From Bacteroidota bacterium (GTDB taxonomy: Bacteria > Bacteroidota > Ignavibacteria > Palsa-1295): a stretch of 64,000 nt of DNA. Position numbers and translations under genes: made by a program. The DNA lies in NCBI GenBank assembly GCA_021324735.1, contig JAJPIO010000018.1, positions 124,001 through 188,000 of the forward strand, given 5' to 3'. Under the pieces are notes generated by a model. The model had not been told where the DNA came from, did no database searches, and was given only the letters and a program-made list of their open reading frames with translations. Shown here in pieces: positions 34,707 through 42,514 of this stretch (positions within the stretch are counted from its first letter, which is position 1; the number at the start of each line of letters is the position of its first letter).

Positions 34707-35075
34707 TTAGATGACCTCCGGTGCCAGCGAAACGATCTTCATATACTGACGCTCGCGTAATTCACGGGCAACCGGCCCGAAGATACGCGTGCCACGCGGC
34801 TCGCCCTGCTGGTTCAGGAGAACAACGGCGTTCTCATCGAACCGGATATAGCTGCCGTCTTTACGACGTGATTCTTTCTTCGTACGTACAATAACAGCCT
34901 TCGAAACTTCACCTTTCTTAACCTGGCCATTCGGGATCGCAGATTTTACACTGACGACCACGACATCACCCAAGCCTGCATAACGTCGCTCGTGGCCGCC
35001 CAAAATGCGGATACAACGGACGCGCTTTGCACCGGAATTATCGGCTACTACTAAATTCGTTTCTTCCTGTACCAT
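34707..35075 (-). CDS. rplN: 50S ribosomal protein L14
   Basis: 122 residues. [27 protein letters not shown]-type start region ([12 protein letters not shown]), [12 protein letters not shown] and the end [20 protein letters not shown]. Normal length; neighbour of L19 on the ribosome. Confidence 0.98.
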   Translation of the reverse strand: MVQEETNLVVADNSGAKRVRCIRILGGHERRYAGLGDVVVVSVKSAIPNGQVKKGEVSKAVIVRTKKESRRKDGSYIRFDENAVVLLNQQGEPRGTRIFGPVARELRERQYMKIVSLAPEVI

Positions 35076-35104
35076 GTCAGTCTCCTTCGCCTCGTTATTC
35101 CGTG

Positions 35105-35383
35105 TTATTTCGCACGCTCTAATACTTCGACCACACGCCAGCGCTTCGTCTTTGAAAGCGGTCGCGTTTCCATGATGCGGACCGTATCACCGATCTTTGC
35201 ATCGTTGGTCTCGTCGTGAGCGACAAACTTTGTCGTCTTCTTAAAATACTTTTTGTAGAGCGTATGCGGCACCTGACGAGTCAGGCTGACGACCACCGTC
35301 TTTTGCATCTTGTCGCTCACCACTTTGCCGACACGCTCTTTGCGGCGGCCTCGTGTTATCGTATTTTGTGCGTTCTCAGCCAT
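35105..35383 (-). CDS. rpsQ: 30S ribosomal protein S17
   Basis: 92 residues. [33 protein letters not shown] and [19 protein letters not shown] identify S17, a primary 16S rRNA binder. A short polar N-terminus of about 13 residues precedes the core. Confidence 0.98.
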   Translation of the reverse strand: MAENAQNTITRGRRKERVGKVVSDKMQKTVVVSLTRQVPHTLYKKYFKKTTKFVAHDETNDAKIGDTVRIMETRPLSKTKRWRVVEVLERAK

Positions 35384-35406
35384 TACAATCCTTATTATTT
35401 TGCTGC

Positions 35407-35613
35407 TTATGAGTGGCTCGTTTTACGAGCGGCAAGTGCCGTTTTCATCCGGGCGATGTCACGGCGGAGCGTCTCGATCTGCGCGTGATTATCGAGCTGT
35501 CCGACCGTCTTCTGAAATCCGAGCGCGGTAATACGAGCGCGGTTCTCTGCGATTTGCTTGTTAAGCTGCTCCTCATTGAGGTTAGCCAACTCTGCGTATT
35601 TCAGACCTTTCAT
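35407..35613 (-). CDS. rpmC: 50S ribosomal protein L29
   Basis: 68 residues, two-helix L29: [20 protein letters not shown] and [16 protein letters not shown]. Located at the polypeptide exit tunnel rim. 10 bp after rplP. Confidence 0.96.
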   Translation of the reverse strand: MKGLKYAELANLNEEQLNKQIAENRARITALGFQKTVGQLDNHAQIETLRRDIARMKTALAARKTSHS

Positions 35614-35623
35614 TTCTTCGCCT

Positions 35624-36043
35624 TTACTCTACGTAATCCGGTCGCGTGACCATCTTTGTTTTTACCGGAAGCTTGTGACCAGCCAGGCGCAATGCCTCGG
35701 TCGCAACTTCCTGCGAAATACCACCAAGTTCGAACATGATACGGCCCGGCTTTACAACGGCTACCCAGAACTCCGGAGAGCCTTTACCCGAACCCATACG
35801 AGTTTCAGCAGGCTTTTTTGTTACCGGCTTATCGGGAAAGATACGAATCCAGATCTTACCGTCGCGCTTCATGGTACGCGAAAGCGTAACACGAACGGCT
35901 TCGATCTGACGGCTCGTGATCCAGCCGGCTTCCATCGCCTTCAGGCCGAACGATCCGAATGCGACCTCCGTACCGCGGGTCTCGTTGCCTTTGACCTTGC
36001 CGCGTTGTGTCTTACGATATTTTACTCTTTTTGGAAGAAGCAT
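35624..36043 (-). CDS. rplP: 50S ribosomal protein L16
   Basis: 139 residues. [36 protein letters not shown] and [18 protein letters not shown] are L16 signatures. It shapes the A-site side of the peptidyl-transferase centre. Confidence 0.98.
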   Translation of the reverse strand: MLLPKRVKYRKTQRGKVKGNETRGTEVAFGSFGLKAMEAGWITSRQIEAVRVTLSRTMKRDGKIWIRIFPDKPVTKKPAETRMGSGKGSPEFWVAVVKPGRIMFELGGISQEVATEALRLAGHKLPVKTKMVTRPDYVE

Positions 36044-36076
36044 TTTTCTTCTCTCTTAAACTTATTCTATATTCTA

Positions 36077-36922
36077 TTACGCGTGCGCTGGTCTCGGTGA
36101 ACGACGGCGACCACCACGACCGCCTTCTCCACCTTCTCCTCCTCCAGACTCACCGCCACGATCATCACGATCACCACCGCGACCGCGGCCACCACGACGA
36201 CGGCGCTCACCGCCGGCTGCCGATACGATCGGACGCTTATCCTTCTGCTCTACGCCATTGACCGCAGTCTCAGCCGATACTTCGAGCGGCGTCTGACCGA
36301 TGATGTCACCATGGCAGACCCACACTTTGATACCGATCGTACCGTAGATCGTTTGTGCAGTGCTGCGCGCAAAGTCAATATCAGCGCGGAGGGTGTGCAA
36401 CGGAATGCGGCCTTCTTTGTACTGCTCTGTACGCGCGATTTCAGCACCACCAAGGCGGCCTGCGCACATTACACGGATACCTTCAGCACCGGCGCGCATC
36501 GCCGACGAAATAGCACCCTTCATCGCACGACGGAAGGAAATACGCCCTTCCAACTGCTGCGCGATCTGATCGCCGATAAGCTGTGCGTCCGTCTCCGGGC
36601 GCTTCACTTCATTGATAAGGATCTTCACTTCCTTACCACTGGTCACATTCTTCAGCTCTTCTTCGAGCTGCGCGATCTCTTTCCCACTCTTGCCGATCAC
36701 AACGCCGGGACGCGACGTATGTACCGTAACCACTACGCGCTTTGTCGTGCGGTCGAGAGTGAGCTTGGAGATACCGGCCCGCTTGAGTCGGTTTCTGATA
36801 TAAGAACGAATGAGGTTGTCCTCTTCGAGCTTTTGCGCGAAATTCTTATCGTCGTACCACCGTGCGTCCCACGGGCGTGTTACTGCGACTCTAAAGCCGA
36901 CCGGGTTAGTTTTCTGTCCCAA
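36077..36922 (-). CDS. rpsC: 30S ribosomal protein S3 with Arg/Gly-rich C-terminal tail
   Basis: Core of about 225 residues: QKTNPVGFRVAVTRPWDA, the KH motif VVIGKSGKEIAQLEEEL, and RAMKGAISSAMRAGAEGIRV. It forms the mRNA entry channel with S4 and S5. After about residue 238 comes an RGG-like tail with GGRGRGGDRDD, GEGGEGGRGGRRR and a final RPAHA; total length is 281 against the usual 210-235. The tail is low complexity but in frame and ends at a normal stop. Similar acidic or basic S3 tails are known in some phyla; I cannot say how widespread this form is. Confidence 0.97.
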   Translation of the reverse strand: MGQKTNPVGFRVAVTRPWDARWYDDKNFAQKLEEDNLIRSYIRNRLKRAGISKLTLDRTTKRVVVTVHTSRPGVVIGKSGKEIAQLEEELKNVTSGKEVKILINEVKRPETDAQLIGDQIAQQLEGRISFRRAMKGAISSAMRAGAEGIRVMCAGRLGGAEIARTEQYKEGRIPLHTLRADIDFARSTAQTIYGTIGIKVWVCHGDIIGQTPLEVSAETAVNGVEQKDKRPIVSAAGGERRRRGGRGRGGDRDDRGGESGGGEGGEGGRGGRRRSPRPAHA

Positions 36923-36945
36923 GCGCTTAGTGTTTTATTAATTAA

Positions 36946-37443
36946 TTACTGTTCGTTCTTCTCTTCCGGAGCTGGCGCACTCGCAGCCTTCTTCCGCGTA
37001 GCTCTTGGCTTTGCAGGTGCTGGTGTTGCCGGGGCCGCCTGTACGCGAGCTACGGCGCCAGATGATCTCTTACGCTGCTTCGGAGCTTTGCCCATTGGAG
37101 CATCACCGACGATGATCGTAAGATGGTTCGAACGCTTACGTACGCGAAACGCGCGACCCATCGGAGCCGGCAAAATACGCTTGAGTACCGGACCGCCATC
37201 CGCGAAGCACTCGCGAACGTAGAGGTCTTCGACATCAAAGCGAGCGTTATCCGGAATCATCTGAAAATTCGAGATAGCACTGCGAAGCGTCTTCTCTGCT
37301 ACGAGCGAAGCATGGTTCGGCGTAAAGTGCAGAATGCTAAGCGCTTCCGGCACCCGCTTGCCTCGGATCTGATCGAGCACGATCCGCATCTTCAGCGGAG
37401 AGCTCTGGATTCCGCGCTTTACTGCGCGAGCAACTTTTGCCAT
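36946..37443 (-). CDS. rplV: 50S ribosomal protein L22 with basic C-terminal extension
   Basis: L22 core at residues 1-112: VKRGIQSSPLKMRIVLDQIRG, LRSAISNFQ, then RVRKRSNHLTIIVGD. L22 lines the exit tunnel and normally has about 110 residues; here 165. Residues 113-165 are rich in Lys, Ala and Pro (APKQRKRSSG, PATPAPAKPRATRKK) and end EEKNEQ. The extension is on the solvent side if it follows the usual C-terminus. Confidence 0.97.
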   Translation of the reverse strand: MAKVARAVKRGIQSSPLKMRIVLDQIRGKRVPEALSILHFTPNHASLVAEKTLRSAISNFQMIPDNARFDVEDLYVRECFADGGPVLKRILPAPMGRAFRVRKRSNHLTIIVGDAPMGKAPKQRKRSSGAVARVQAAPATPAPAKPRATRKKAASAPAPEEKNEQ

Positions 37444-37463
37444 AATCTCTTTATATCCCTTGC

Positions 37464-37745
37464 TTACTTCGTAGCAACTTCAGTCTTCGTACCGGAATGA
37501 CCACGGAAGGTTCGCGTTGGCGCAAACTCGCCAAGCTTATGACCGACCATGTTTTCCGTCACGTAGACCGGAATGAATTTATTACCGTTGTGAACCGTGA
37601 AGGTATGACCGACGAACTCGGGCGAAATAGTGGAATCGCGCGACCAGGTCTTGATCACTTTCTTCTGGCGAGCAGCATTCAAAGTCTCCACTTTGCGGAG
37701 AAGCTTCTCGTCTATAAACGGTCCTTTCTTTAGCGAACGCGACAT
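37464..37745 (-). CDS. rpsS: 30S ribosomal protein S19
   Basis: 93 residues. [35 protein letters not shown], the [23 protein letters not shown] signature. Normal S19 in the 30S head. Confidence 0.98.
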   Translation of the reverse strand: MSRSLKKGPFIDEKLLRKVETLNAARQKKVIKTWSRDSTISPEFVGHTFTVHNGNKFIPVYVTENMVGHKLGEFAPTRTFRGHSGTKTEVATK

Positions 37746-37751
37746 AATTTT

Positions 37752-38588
37752 TTACTTAGAGCGGCGCTTAACGATGTACTTATTTGATGCGTTCTTGTGC
37801 TTGCGCGTCTTGAGTCCCTTCGCAAGCTGACCCCACGGTGACTTCGGATGTTTGCGTCCACCACCTGATTTCGATTTACCTTCGCCACCACCCATCGGGT
37901 GATCGACCGGGTTCATCGCCATACCGCGAGTCTGCGGACGAATACCAAGCCAGCGCGAACGCCCAGCTTTACCCCAGCTAATATTGAAGTAATCGGAGTT
38001 ACCGACCTGTCCAATGGTAGCATAGCACTCGAGGCGAACTTTGCGAGTCTCGCCAGAAGGCATCTTAAGGGTTGCAAAATCTCCTTCTTTCGCCATCACC
38101 TGGCACGAATTGCCAGCCGAACGAGCGATCTGGCCGCCACGACCAGCACGAAGCTCTACGTTGTGTACGAACGTACCCAGCGGCATATTCTTGAGCGGAA
38201 GCGCATTGCCGACATTGATATCGGATTCCGGCCCCGACGTGATCGTACCGCCAACCGCAAGGCCTTCCGGCGCCAGGATGTAGCGCTTATCGCCATCCAC
38301 GTAAGTAACGAGCGCGATACGGCAGCTACGATTTGGGTCGTACTCGATCGCCGATACTTTACCCGGCACGCCAACTTTATCGCGCTTGAAATCGATAACG
38401 CGATACATGCGCTTGTGTCCGCCGCCGCGATGACGTGACGTGACACGCCCCGTATTACCACGACCACCCGACTTGCGGAGCGGTTCGAGAAGCGACTTTT
38501 CCGGCGTCGTCTTCGTAACCTCGTCAAACGTCGAGATCGAATAGTAGCGTGTAGCCGGCGTTCTCGGTTTTAAATTCCTAATTGCCAT
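37752..38588 (-). CDS. rplB: 50S ribosomal protein L2
   Basis: 278 residues. Middle motif [20 protein letters not shown], and the catalytic-centre loop [15 protein letters not shown], whose His is required for peptidyl transfer in family studies. C-terminal [19 protein letters not shown]. Normal length. Confidence 0.98.
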   Translation of the reverse strand: MAIRNLKPRTPATRYYSISTFDEVTKTTPEKSLLEPLRKSGGRGNTGRVTSRHRGGGHKRMYRVIDFKRDKVGVPGKVSAIEYDPNRSCRIALVTYVDGDKRYILAPEGLAVGGTITSGPESDINVGNALPLKNMPLGTFVHNVELRAGRGGQIARSAGNSCQVMAKEGDFATLKMPSGETRKVRLECYATIGQVGNSDYFNISWGKAGRSRWLGIRPQTRGMAMNPVDHPMGGGEGKSKSGGGRKHPKSPWGQLAKGLKTRKHKNASNKYIVKRRSK

Positions 38589-38591
38589 AGT

Positions 38592-38909
38592 TTATAACGC
38601 TCCTTTATCTTTCGCTTCAAGTGGCGTAAAGACATCGATCGTGTTACCCGGCGCGAGATGTACGATCGCCTTCTTGTATCCCTGCTTGACACCATAGCGC
38701 GGTCCGCGGCGGGTGAACTGCGTCTTGTGCTTTGGCTTTTGCCAGGACATACGGACGCTCTTCACGGTCACGCCGAAACGACGACGCACCGCGTCTGCTA
38801 CTTCGATCTTATTCGTATCCGGCATCACCTCGAAGTGGTAGATCCCCTTCTCGGCCTGCAGGGTCGCCTTCTCCGTTAGGAGCGGTCGTTTTAAAACTTC
38901 TCGTGCCAT
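38592..38909 (-). CDS. rplW: 50S ribosomal protein L23
   Basis: 105 residues. REVLKRPLLTEKATL, FEVMPDTNKIEVADAVRRRFGV and SVRMSWQKPKHK. Docking site of trigger factor and SRP at the tunnel exit. 3 bp from rplB. Confidence 0.97.
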   Translation of the reverse strand: MAREVLKRPLLTEKATLQAEKGIYHFEVMPDTNKIEVADAVRRRFGVTVKSVRMSWQKPKHKTQFTRRGPRYGVKQGYKKAIVHLAPGNTIDVFTPLEAKDKGAL

Positions 38910-38922
38910 CGTTTCCTACTTC

Positions 38923-39597
38923 TTATGCTGGCATTGAAATGTGCTCGACTTCCGGCTGCTCATTAGCAAGACCTGCGAAGCTTTGCTCGATCGCACGCAC
39001 TGCAGATTCTTCCGCAATGATCGCACGCGATTTCCAAATATCGTACATCGAAGCCTTAGCAGCATCGGAAATGGTAAGCGTCGGAATATTACGACCGCTC
39101 TTATACACCATTTCGTTATTGCCGGCTGTCAGCAATAAGGCTTGCGTTTTATGCAGCTTCAAGGCATTCAATACGTCCTGAACCTGCTTAGTACGAGCGG
39201 TATCAAAATTCAGATCTTCAACAACTACAAACGCGTTGTTGCGAACCTTCTCCGAAAGAGCGCTCTTGCGGGCAAGTTGCTTTACTTTGCGCGGAAGACT
39301 CTTGGTGTACTTATGCGGCTGCGGGCCATGCATCGTACCACCCCCCGGGTGAAGTCCGCTCTTAATATCACCCTGACGAGCACGACCGGTACCTTTTTGA
39401 CGGAAGAGCTTCTTCGTCGAACCGGACACTTCGCCACGCGGCTTCGTCTTGTGCGTACCCTGACGCTGGTTTGCGAGATAGGCATCGATCGCCAGCCACA
39501 TCGCATGCTCGTGCGGCTCGACACCAAAGATCTCGTCCGGAAGCGTTATGTTGCGCCCCGTGCTCGATCCGCTTTTCGATAAAACTTGTACTTGCAT
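38923..39597 (-). CDS. rplD: 50S ribosomal protein L4
   Basis: 224 residues. The tunnel-loop region RGEVSGSTKKLFRQKGTGRARQGD-type motif (QKGTGRARQGDI) and GPQPHKYTKSLPRKVKQLARKSAL identify L4. In E. coli free L4 binds the S10 leader and represses the operon; hairpins upstream of rpsJ and rplC here are the obvious places to look for an equivalent. Confidence 0.98.
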   Translation of the reverse strand: MQVQVLSKSGSSTGRNITLPDEIFGVEPHEHAMWLAIDAYLANQRQGTHKTKPRGEVSGSTKKLFRQKGTGRARQGDIKSGLHPGGGTMHGPQPHKYTKSLPRKVKQLARKSALSEKVRNNAFVVVEDLNFDTARTKQVQDVLNALKLHKTQALLLTAGNNEMVYKSGRNIPTLTISDAAKASMYDIWKSRAIIAEESAVRAIEQSFAGLANEQPEVEHISMPA

Positions 39598-39602
39598 ACG
39601 AT

Positions 39603-40238
39603 TTAGGCTTTCACAATTTCTACAACCTGGTTCTTCGAACCAGCAAACGAACCGCTGACGAGCACAAGATTCTGCTCCGGCAGAACTTTCATCACCCGCA
39701 GATTACGCGTTGTCACACGCGTGCCGCCCATACGGCCGCCCATACGCTGTCCTTTAAAGACGCGAGATGGATAGCTCGATGCACCGATCGATCCAGGAGC
39801 ACGAACGCGATCTGACTGACCGTGAGTCGTTGAACCAACACCACCAAAATGGTGGCGCTTTACTACGCCCTGGAATCCGCGGCCCTTTGAGGTTGAGGAT
39901 ACATGCACCACGTCACCCTCATTGAAGATATCCGATACGCTGATAGCCGAACCCGGCGTAAGCGCTGCGAACTTCTCCCCTTCGAACGTGCGAAACTCTT
40001 TCACATAGCGCTTCGGCTGAACACCGGTCTTTGCAAAGTGCCCTTTTTCCGGCTTCGTCAGCTTACGCTCAGCGATATCCTCAAAGCCCAACTGAACGGC
40101 ATCATAGCCATCAGCAGCCTTTGTCTTTATCTGTGTGACATAGCATGGACCGGCCTGGATCACCGTCACCGGGACGTACTGACCCTCAGCATCGAAGATG
40201 CCAGTCATGCCAACTTTTTTACCTAATAGTGCGCTCAT
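39603..40238 (-). CDS. rplC: 50S ribosomal protein L3
   Basis: 211 residues. [16 protein letters not shown] at the N-terminus, then [33 protein letters not shown] and [18 protein letters not shown]. The GGxGSTTHGQ area contains the Gln methylated by PrmB in other species. About 100 bp from rpsJ, an unusually large gap for this operon. Confidence 0.98.
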   Translation of the reverse strand: MSALLGKKVGMTGIFDAEGQYVPVTVIQAGPCYVTQIKTKAADGYDAVQLGFEDIAERKLTKPEKGHFAKTGVQPKRYVKEFRTFEGEKFAALTPGSAISVSDIFNEGDVVHVSSTSKGRGFQGVVKRHHFGGVGSTTHGQSDRVRAPGSIGASSYPSRVFKGQRMGGRMGGTRVTTRNLRVMKVLPEQNLVLVSGSFAGSKNQVVEIVKA

Positions 40239-40305
40239 AATTCACTTTCTACGTGTAGCGGACAGTTCAATGAACCGCCACCCCATTATGCGTTAACGGC
40301 TCGGG

Positions 40306-40330
40306 TCGCGCAGCATAAAACGCCGCGCAA
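40306..40330 (-). promoter_or_regulatory. GC-rich hairpin in the rpsJ-rplC gap
   Basis: 9-bp stem (40306-40314 with 40322-40330), including two G-U pairs on the transcribed strand, and a 7-nt loop. The gap between rpsJ and rplC is 104 bp. No T-run follows, so it is more likely a structural or regulatory element than a terminator. Confidence 0.3.
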
Positions 40331-40342
40331 TACACGATGCGC

Positions 40343-40645
40343 CTACACTTTAATTTCTACTTCTACACCCGCCGGCAATTCGAGCTTCATCAGCGAATCG
40401 ACGGTACGGCTATTCGAATTAAGAATATCGATCAGCCGCTTATGGGCGCGGATCTCGAACTGCTCTCGGCTCTTCTTATCCACGTGCGGCGAGCGGTTGA
40501 CCGTAAAGATCGACTTCTTCGTCGGCAGCGGAATAGGCCCCGAAACAACGCAACCCGTCGGCTTGATCGTGCGAATGATCTTTTCCGCACTCTTATCGAT
40601 CAGGTTGTGATCGTAGGATTTCAGTTTGATTCGAATCTTTTGCAT
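40343..40645 (-). CDS. rpsJ: 30S ribosomal protein S10
   Basis: 100 residues. [21 protein letters not shown], the [29 protein letters not shown] signature in two blocks ([21 protein letters not shown]) and the end EVEIKV. S10 also forms antitermination complexes with NusB. First gene of the operon after the tuf terminator, so it needs its own promoter in the 109 bp before it. Confidence 0.98.
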   Translation of the reverse strand: MQKIRIKLKSYDHNLIDKSAEKIIRTIKPTGCVVSGPIPLPTKKSIFTVNRSPHVDKKSREQFEIRAHKRLIDILNSNSRTVDSLMKLELPAGVEVEIKV

Positions 40646-40692
40646 CAGTTACGAGTGCCGAGTTTATCAATAGCGGGCGATGTGTAAGCACC

Positions 40693-40714
40693 TAAGGAGA
40701 GATTAAGCTCCTTA
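40693..40714 (-). promoter_or_regulatory. Hairpin upstream of rpsJ
   Basis: 7-bp inverted repeat TAAGGAG/CTCCTTA with an 8-nt loop, 48 nt before the rpsJ start and just after the tuf terminator. Its arm contains a Shine-Dalgarno-like AAGGAG. Candidate S10 leader element; function inferred from position only. Confidence 0.35.
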
Positions 40715-40754
40715 TTCTTTACTCATAACGCGCTATCAGCTTTCAAAAACAAAA

Positions 40755-40780
40755 GCGTCCGAACCATGTGATTCGGACGC
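40755..40780 (-). terminator. Intrinsic terminator of tuf
   Basis: Perfect 9-bp stem GCGTCCGAA/TTCGGACGC with an 8-nt loop, followed on the minus strand by TTTTGTTTTTG. It is 8 bp after the tuf stop codon and separates tuf from the S10 operon. Confidence 0.93.
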
Positions 40781-40788
40781 CTAAATAC

Positions 40789-41997
40789 TTACTTCGTGAT
40801 CTTATCGACGACGCCTGCGCCAACCGTACGGCCACCCTCACGGATAGCGAAACGGAGCCCCTCTTCCATAGCGATCGGGCTAATGAGCTCGATCTTCATC
40901 TGAACGCTATCACCAGGCATAACCATCTCGACGCCCTCTGGCAACGAGGCTACGCCAGTAACGTCCGTTGTGCGGAAGTAGAACTGCGGACGGTAGCCAT
41001 TGAAGAACGGCGTGTGACGGCCACCCTCTTCCTTCGAAAGCACGTAGACCTTTGCCTCGAAGTTGGTGTGTGGCGTGATCGAACCTGGCTTTGCGATAAC
41101 CTGACCGCGCTCGAGATCCGTCTTTTCAACACCACGGAGAAGGATACCGACGTTATCACCAGCCTGACCTTCATCCATTTCCTTACGGAACATTTCAACG
41201 CCCGTAACGACCGACTTCTTGTGCTGGCCAAGGCCAACGATCTCGACTTCGTCTCCAACGTGCACTTTACCACGCTCGACACGGCCCGTACCTACTGTAC
41301 CACGACCAGTGATCGAGAATACGTCTTCAACCGACATCAAGAACGGCTTATCGACATCGCGGACTGGCGTCGGAATGTAGCTATCGACCGCATCCATAAG
41401 CTCATAGATGCACTTGAGACGCGGATCATCCGTCGAAGCGCTCGGATCGGCACCAGCATTAAGCGCATTGAGCGCCGAGCCGCGAACGATCGGGATCTCG
41501 TCGCCTGGGAATTCGTACTTGCTAAGGAGCTCACGAATTTCGAGCTCGACAAGCTCGAGCAACTCCGGATCGGCCGCGTCAACCTTGTTCATAAATACTA
41601 CAATACGCGGCACACCGACCTGGCGAGCAAGAAGAATGTGCTCACGTGTTTGCGGCATCGGACCATCCGTTGCAGCAACAACGAGAATCGCACCATCCAT
41701 CTGGGCGGCACCCGTGATCATGTTCTTTACATAATCCGCGTGGCCTGGGCAGTCGACGTGTGCATAGTGGCGGTTAGCCGTCTCATACTCGACGTGCGCC
41801 GTGGCGATTGTGATTCCGCGTGCGCGCTCTTCCGGCGCATTATCGATCGAATCGAAGGTGCGGACTTCGGTGCCCGGCATCTTCTTGGCCAGCGCCATGG
41901 TGATCGCTGCCGTGAGCGTAGTCTTACCATGATCGACGTGGCCGATCGTGCCGACATTGACGTGCGGTTTGGAACGTTCGTATTTCGCTTTTGCCAT
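40789..41997 (-). CDS. tuf: Elongation factor Tu
   Basis: 402 residues; carries aminoacyl-tRNA to the ribosome. GTPase motifs: GHVDHGKT at 19-26, RARGITI in switch I, DCPGH at 82-86 and NKVD at 137-140. Domain II/III blocks include [16 protein letters not shown] and the C-terminal [19 protein letters not shown] candidate sigma70-like promoter lies about 90-120 bp upstream and a strong terminator follows, so tuf looks monocistronic. fusA, usually its upstream neighbour, is about 7 kb away. Confidence 0.99.
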   Translation of the reverse strand: MAKAKYERSKPHVNVGTIGHVDHGKTTLTAAITMALAKKMPGTEVRTFDSIDNAPEERARGITIATAHVEYETANRHYAHVDCPGHADYVKNMITGAAQMDGAILVVAATDGPMPQTREHILLARQVGVPRIVVFMNKVDAADPELLELVELEIRELLSKYEFPGDEIPIVRGSALNALNAGADPSASTDDPRLKCIYELMDAVDSYIPTPVRDVDKPFLMSVEDVFSITGRGTVGTGRVERGKVHVGDEVEIVGLGQHKKSVVTGVEMFRKEMDEGQAGDNVGILLRGVEKTDLERGQVIAKPGSITPHTNFEAKVYVLSKEEGGRHTPFFNGYRPQFYFRTTDVTGVASLPEGVEMVMPGDSVQMKIELISPIAMEEGLRFAIREGGRTVGAGVVDKITK

Positions 41998-41999
41998 TG

Positions 42000-42514
42000 T
42001 AGTAAAAGCCTTAGAAGGCGTTAGCTAAGTTAGTTCGAAAAAACCGGAAGAATACCGCGCAACGCGTGGCACCCTTAAAAAGTAAAACTCTATATTGATA
42101 TGATATTCGGGTCAAAACCCGACCGATCAAACCGAGAACAATTTCGTGGAAATTGCACTGGTCTCATTCGCATGCGGAGCACTCGGAATTGCCTTATCGC
42201 AAAAACGATATAAGCGGAACACATCTGGCGGTTCACCTAACGGTTATTACCGGAATTGTTTGTTCTTAGCGCTCTTCCTAAGGAAGAAATCCTGAACATT
42301 GGATTTCTAGCAGAGGCGAATGTTATCAATGAACCAGTCTCTCAGAAAGGCTAAAACCGCCATTTTTTAAGCGAATTTGAAGCCCTTTCTGTCGTGAGCG
42401 GGCGTATAACCTGAGTCTATAGGGAAGAGTTTCGGTATTTTTGAAGAAATCGCCAATTCGAGGCTGCCGGAACAGCCCCCCTTTCTCTCTGTTTACCTCT
42501 TTCTCTTTCCCGCA
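42000..42514. other. Divergent intergenic region between tuf and the YfhO-type gene
   Basis: 515 bp without a convincing gene. Near the tuf side is a promoter-like pair (42087-42115). A 49-codon frame from GTG 42146 to TGA 42295 on the plus strand has a short hydrophobic start followed by basic residues, but it is too weakly supported to call a gene. The rest shows nothing I recognise. Confidence 0.6.
42087..42115 (-). promoter_or_regulatory. Candidate sigma70-like promoter of tuf
   Basis: On the minus strand TTGACC (42110-42115) is followed at a 17-nt spacing by TAGAGT, or at 15 nt by TATAGA, in an AT-rich stretch. This leaves a leader of about 85 nt before the tuf start. Position and sequence fit a strong housekeeping promoter, although FCB-group consensus sequences can differ. 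Confidence 0.35.

Noticed and set aside
36311-37222. 303-codon open frame antisense to rpsC and rplV
   Set aside because: It lies opposite highly biased ribosomal genes, has no recognisable domain and no plausible start context.
40768-42024. Long 418-codon open frame antisense to tuf
   Set aside because: It covers tuf almost exactly on the other strand; such frames arise from the strong codon bias of tuf and have been misannotated in many genomes. The composition (many Arg, His and Asp in a non-repeating pattern) is a shadow of the tuf codons.
42146-42295. 49-codon GTG frame between tuf and the YfhO-type gene
   Set aside because: A short hydrophobic start is not enough; no ribosome-binding site, and no partner in spacing.
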